From: Deltaproteobacteria bacterium
GTDB taxonomy: Bacteria > Desulfobacterota > DSM-4660 > Desulfatiglandales > Desulfatiglandaceae
Direction of reading: 5' to 3'
DNA: 8,296 bases
Assembly: GCA_021159525.1 (NCBI GenBank)
Contig: JAGHEC010000101.1
Span: 1 to 8,296, forward strand
The notes beneath the pieces are model-generated. The model made no database searches. It was not told the DNA's origin and saw nothing but the letters and a program-made list of their open reading frames with translations. A program made the position numbers and the translations under genes. Numbering within the stretch: position 1 is the first letter of the stretch; the number at the start of each line of letters is the position of its first letter. This document shows positions 6,474 through 8,296 of this stretch, one piece after another.

Positions 6474-7624
6474 AATACGCAGATATTGTCCACAGGTGCT
6501 TCAGGTGCGGTTACTGCAAATTCACCGGCGATTATACGGATTTCAATTGCCCGGCCTACCGCAAATTCCGGTTCGAGACCTATTCCCCGGGGGGCCGGAT
6601 GTGGCTCATCAGGGGGTGGCTCAACGGCGAGATAAAAAACAGCGAGCGCTTTCAGGAGATCCTCTTTTCCTGCGCGACCTGCGCAAATTGTGTAGAGCAC
6701 TGCGTATTTACCTTCAGCGAGGATCTGGTCAACATATTTATTGCAGCCAGGGAGGAGCTGGTGGCCGAAGGCCTCATCCCGCCTCAGGTGAGGGACTATC
6801 TCAAGGCCATTCATGTCAACGGGAACCCGTACAAGCTACCGGCCGCCGAACGGGGTAAATGGGCCGCGGAAACCCCGGTCGAACCCTACAGGGATCAGGA
6901 ATATCTCTTCTATGTAGGATGCGTGGGCTCCTATGATGAACGGGCCGTCAAGATGGCCCGGGCCGTGGGCACGCTCCTGATGAAAGCAGGCCTTTCCATC
7001 GGCATATTGGGGGAAAAGGAGACCTGCGACGGAAACGAGGTGCGAGCCATGGGCGAAAGCGGCCTTTTTGAACAGCTTGCCGAACAAAACATCCGGACCT
7101 TTCATGACATGGGCGTCAAAAAGATCATTACACTCGATCCCCATGCCTACAATGCCTTTAAAAACGATTATCCCCCCCTGGGCGGGGAATTCGAAGTCTT
7201 TCACTATACCCAGATTCTGGCCCCCGTAATCGGGGGGCGGCGGATCTTGTTGAAGGAATGTCCCCTCACAGTGACCTATCATGACCCCTGCTATCTCGGA
7301 AGGCACAACAAAGAATATGAGGCCCCCCGTTCCATCCTCAAGGCCATACCTGGCCTTGAACTCACAGAAATGGAGCGAAACAGCGAGAATGCCTTCTGCT
7401 GCGGGGGCGGAGGCGGGAATTTCTTTACGGACATCCTGGGCAAGGGCGAGGAGAGCCCTGCCCGGCTCAGGGTCAGGGAGGCCCTGGATACGGGCGCCGG
7501 GGTCATTGCGGTGGCCTGCCCCCAGTGTGCCAAGATGTTGGAAGATGCGGTCAAGTCCGAGGGACTGGAAGATCGGTTAAAGGTCATGGACATTGCCGAG
7601 ATCGTCACGGGGTGCTTGAGCTGA
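6470..7624 (+). CDS. HdrD-like (Fe-S)-binding protein with CCG domains (Fe-S protein 2)
   Basis: This 384-residue protein has two N-terminal cysteine sets, C10, C13, C16, C27 and C68, C71, C74, C78, the second a classic CxxCxxCxxxC. Two CCG-type repeats follow. The second is complete: C273 (HDPCYLGR), C310-C311 (FCCGGGGG) and C350/C353 (CPQC). The first keeps C151 (YVGC) but reads ETCDGN where CCG is usual (only C186 left) and LDPHAYNAF where CPHC is usual (D223, A226). It should therefore hold at most one noncubane cluster, in the second repeat. The family includes HdrD, DsrK-like and GlcF subunits that move electrons between a flavoprotein and thiols, quinone or membrane partners. The start overlaps the flavoprotein stop (ATGA), with GGGAGG 10 nt upstream, so translation is coupled. 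No transmembrane segment is seen. Confidence 0.9.
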   Translation: MKYADIVHRCFRCGYCKFTGDYTDFNCPAYRKFRFETYSPGGRMWLIRGWLNGEIKNSERFQEILFSCATCANCVEHCVFTFSEDLVNIFIAAREELVAEGLIPPQVRDYLKAIHVNGNPYKLPAAERGKWAAETPVEPYRDQEYLFYVGCVGSYDERAVKMARAVGTLLMKAGLSIGILGEKETCDGNEVRAMGESGLFEQLAEQNIRTFHDMGVKKIITLDPHAYNAFKNDYPPLGGEFEVFHYTQILAPVIGGRRILLKECPLTVTYHDPCYLGRHNKEYEAPRSILKAIPGLELTEMERNSENAFCCGGGGGNFFTDILGKGEESPARLRVREALDTGAGVIAVACPQCAKMLEDAVKSEGLEDRLKVMDIAEIVTGCLS

Positions 7625-7625
7625 C

Positions 7626-7631
7626 AGGAGG
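7626..7631 (+). promoter_or_regulatory. Ribosome binding site supporting a GTG start at 7640
   Basis: AGGAGG lies 8 nt before GTG at 7640. A nearby ATG at 7632 is too close to the site and opens a frame that stops after 12 codons, so GTG is the sensible start of the kinase gene. Confidence 0.75.
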
Positions 7632-7639
7632 ATGGGGCT

Positions 7640-8296
7640 GTGGCCCCCAAGCCCACATACGAAGACCTGAAGGAGCGGGTCAGGGACCTGGAAAAGGAGG
7701 CCCTCCGGCGGAAGGAGGCCGAGGAAGCCCTCCGCGCAAGCGAGGCCCAGAAACGCGCAATCCTGGACGCCTCCCTGGACCGGATCCGGTATGTGGATAA
7801 AGACATGCGGATCATCTGGGGAAACAAGACCACGGTCCTGTTTCACGGCATGTCTCCGGAAGACCTGGTAGGGAAATTCTGTTATGAGGTGTTTCTGGGA
7901 AGGGATGCCCCCTGCGAGGGATGCGCCACTGTCAAGGCCCGGGAAAGCGGCAAGACAGAAAGCGCCCTCATGTACCACCCCATAATAAAGGGGATGCCCG
8001 GCGAAACCTACTGGGAAACCTACTGCGTCCCACTAAAAAACGAGGCGGGCGAGGTGGAGGGCTTTATCCAGATCGGCCGGGATATCACCCGCCGGAAGCT
8101 GGCCGAGGAGAGGGTGCACACCCTGAGTCAGCAGCTTTTGAAGGCCCAGGAGAGGGAACGTCAGAGCATCTCCCGATACCTGCACGATCACGTGGGTCAG
8201 GAATTGTCCCTCATCAAGATCGGGTGTGAAACCCTGCTGGAAGACTTTCCGGACACGTCCCCCGAGATCCGGGAACGGCTGGCTGGACTGGCCAAA
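7640..8296 (+). CDS. PAS-domain sensor histidine kinase, HisKA_3 type (5' part)
   Basis: The first 219 codons are present and the gene continues past the window edge. Residues 5-38 form a charged coiled coil (PTYEDLKERVRDLEKEA, then RRKEAEEALRASEAQ). A PAS domain follows at about 39-150, with GFIQIGRDITRRKLAEE as its typical exit. It contains C81 and a GRDAPCEGC motif (C92, C95), a cysteine arrangement I recall from some PAS domains of this group. Next is the dimerisation and phosphoacceptor helix ERERQSISRYLHDHVGQELS, with H182 as the likely phosphorylated histidine, which is characteristic of NarL-partner kinases. No transmembrane helix precedes the PAS domain, so the visible part is cytosolic. 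It begins 15 nt after the Fe-S gene stop and is probably co-transcribed. The ATP-binding domain is outside the window. It may sense redox state or a ligand, which is untested. Confidence 0.88.
   Translation, partial: MAPKPTYEDLKERVRDLEKEALRRKEAEEALRASEAQKRAILDASLDRIRYVDKDMRIIWGNKTTVLFHGMSPEDLVGKFCYEVFLGRDAPCEGCATVKARESGKTESALMYHPIIKGMPGETYWETYCVPLKNEAGEVEGFIQIGRDITRRKLAEERVHTLSQQLLKAQERERQSISRYLHDHVGQELSLIKIGCETLLEDFPDTSPEIRERLAGLAK

Noticed and set aside
5906..6814. 302-codon minus-strand open frame opposite the flavoprotein and Fe-S genes
   Set aside because: It crosses two well-supported genes, has low-complexity composition and shows no family motif.

Overview
The window looks like a chromosomal segment of an anaerobic Desulfobacterota bacterium, probably a Desulfobacterales-like sulfate reducer or a related syntroph. 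This is an inference. It rests on the GC-rich genes, the flavoprotein plus HdrD-like iron-sulfur gene set, and a PAS kinase whose N-terminus (PTYEDLKERVRDLEKEA) has the style I associate with that group's many PAS kinases. No rRNA, tRNA, CRISPR array or phage gene is visible.

Layout. Positions 1-261 hold no convincing gene. Three genes then lie on the minus strand. Reading in their own direction from the right, they are a PCMH-type FAD-binding oxidoreductase (2263-3633), dephospho-CoA kinase coaE one base after it (1518-2261), and, after a 272-bp repeat-filled gap, an MBL-fold metallohydrolase of the dihydropterin-synthase-like type (262-1245). Diverging from these on the plus strand is a tight cluster: an HdrD/GlcF-like Fe-S protein (4055-5068), a second FAD-binding oxidoreductase paralogous to the first (5085-6473), a second HdrD-like Fe-S protein overlapping it by 4 bp (6470-7624), and 15 bp later the 5' part of a PAS sensor histidine kinase (GTG start at 7640) that runs off the window. 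The 421-bp divergent region (3634-4054) holds a short tandem repeat, two mutually exclusive hairpins, a 71-bp inverted-repeat element and a candidate promoter for the plus-strand genes.

How the genes fit together. The Fe-S / flavoprotein / Fe-S trio resembles glycolate or lactate oxidase modules (GlcD with GlcF/LutA-type partners). The flavoprotein would oxidise a small hydroxylated or phenolic substrate and pass electrons through cubane [4Fe-4S] clusters to a CCG-domain site or onward to a quinone or Etf-type acceptor. The substrate is not known. Parts of the flavoprotein sequence recall the vanillyl-alcohol oxidase / p-cresol methylhydroxylase branch. The downstream kinase may regulate the cluster or simply be co-transcribed.

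The most striking non-coding signal is a small dispersed repeat, present in two alignable copies in opposite orientation (1290-1562 and 3794-3851). The first copy is split by a 208-bp MITE-like insertion flanked by a 7-bp duplication, TAATTAG. Removing the insertion and one TAATTAG restores a 30-bp junction that differs from the intact copy at one position. The same repeat supplies the last 14 codons and the stop codon of coaE.
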